From the NCBI GenBank assembly GCA_937941555.1, contig CALDHJ010000395.1:1-6803 (forward strand): a stretch of DNA of 6,803 bases, written 5' to 3'. Below are positions 6,732 through 6,803 of this stretch, piece by piece. The notes beneath the pieces are model-generated. The model was given only the letters and a program-made list of their open reading frames with translations. It was not told the origin of the DNA and searched no databases. The stretch's first letter is position 1. Every line of letters starts with the position of its first letter. This DNA is from an uncultured Granulosicoccaceae bacterium (GTDB taxonomy: Bacteria > Pseudomonadota > Gammaproteobacteria > CALCKW01). A program made the position numbers and the translations under genes.

Positions 6732-6782
6732 AAAAAGTGTGACCCGCCCGCGTGCAGTTCACGTCGGGCGTCGGGCGGGTCA
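6732..6782 (-). terminator. Intrinsic terminator of an unseen upstream gene
   Basis: Reading on the minus strand, TGACCCGCCCG (6782-6772) and CGGGCGGGTCA (6750-6740) form a perfect 11-pair, GC-rich stem. Three bases later comes a run of five T (6736-6732). The 21-base loop contains its own small stem, CGTG with CACG (6763-6760 and 6754-6751), stacked directly on the main one. No T-run lies on the other side, so it works only for minus-strand transcription and implies a minus-strand gene ending just to the right of the window. If that gene encodes the binding protein of this importer, partial termination here would give it higher expression than the ATPase and permease, a common pattern in ABC operons; this is inferred. 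Confidence 0.65.
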
Positions 6783-6783
6783 A

Positions 6784-6801
6784 GGTCAGCGCAAGCTGAC
6801 C
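6784..6801. repeat. Perfect seven-pair hairpin with GCAA loop
   Basis: GGTCAGC (6784-6790) and GCTGACC (6795-6801) flank GCAA. In plus-strand RNA this is a stable GNRA tetraloop hairpin; in minus-strand RNA the loop is UUGC. It lies one base to the right of the terminator stem and shares the sequence GGTCA with it. Being at the window edge, its relation to the next gene cannot be seen. Confidence 0.5.
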
Positions 6802-6803
6802 GT

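Noticed and set aside
6740..6801. Attenuator switch through exchange of the GGTCA/TGACC arms of the two edge hairpins
   Set aside because: The alternative pairing is only about five pairs and cannot compete with the 11-pair GC-rich terminator stem.
1..6803. tRNA, rRNA, CRISPR array, insertion sequence or prophage genes
   Set aside because: No cloverleaf-like or rRNA sequence, regularly spaced repeat, transposase motif or phage-type gene was seen on either strand.

Overview
The window is a compact, GC-rich, bacterial catabolic and transport locus. All of its recognisable genes lie on the minus strand, so it reads from right to left. Protein style (ProV-type ATPase, permease made of two fused copies, DUF1989 and GcvT domains in one chain) suggests a proteobacterium, probably of the marine alpha- or gammaproteobacterial kind. 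That placement comes from gene content only; there is no rRNA or other marker here.

Layout in transcription order. At 6803-6589 there is a non-coding stretch with two hairpins next to the window edge, one of which (6732-6782) looks like an intrinsic terminator for an unseen gene to the right. Two more potential hairpins (6726-6649) then form the leader of the first gene. At 6588-5563 is a ProV-like ABC ATPase with a C-terminal CBS-like region. Its stop codon overlaps by one base the start of a 652-residue permease (5563-3605) that carries two permease domains in one chain. Nine bases later comes a 795-residue fusion (3595-1208). It has a degenerate DUF1989-like copy, a full DUF1989 domain and a complete GcvT-type aminomethyltransferase module. 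A 341-base gap (1207-867) holds a weak promoter candidate and an operator-like repeat. After it come a stand-alone class I glutamine amidotransferase-like protein (866-135) and, at the left edge, the probable first eight codons of another gene (25-1).

The first three genes are almost certainly one transcriptional unit. The transporter belongs to the family that imports quaternary amines and similar compatible solutes. The fusion protein contains a folate-dependent methyl or aminomethyl transferase fold. The simplest joint reading is uptake of an N-methylated compound followed by demethylation to tetrahydrofolate. The substrate is not determined by the sequence: glycine betaine, dimethylglycine, carnitine, homarine and trigonelline are all only possibilities. 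No periplasmic binding protein is present in the window; it may lie to the right, beyond the terminator.

The most interesting element is the three-part fusion. Its N-terminal part aligns without gaps (offset 164 residues) to the start of its own DUF1989 domain but has lost the Cys/His/Asn signature, which suggests duplication followed by loss of catalysis or metal binding in one copy.
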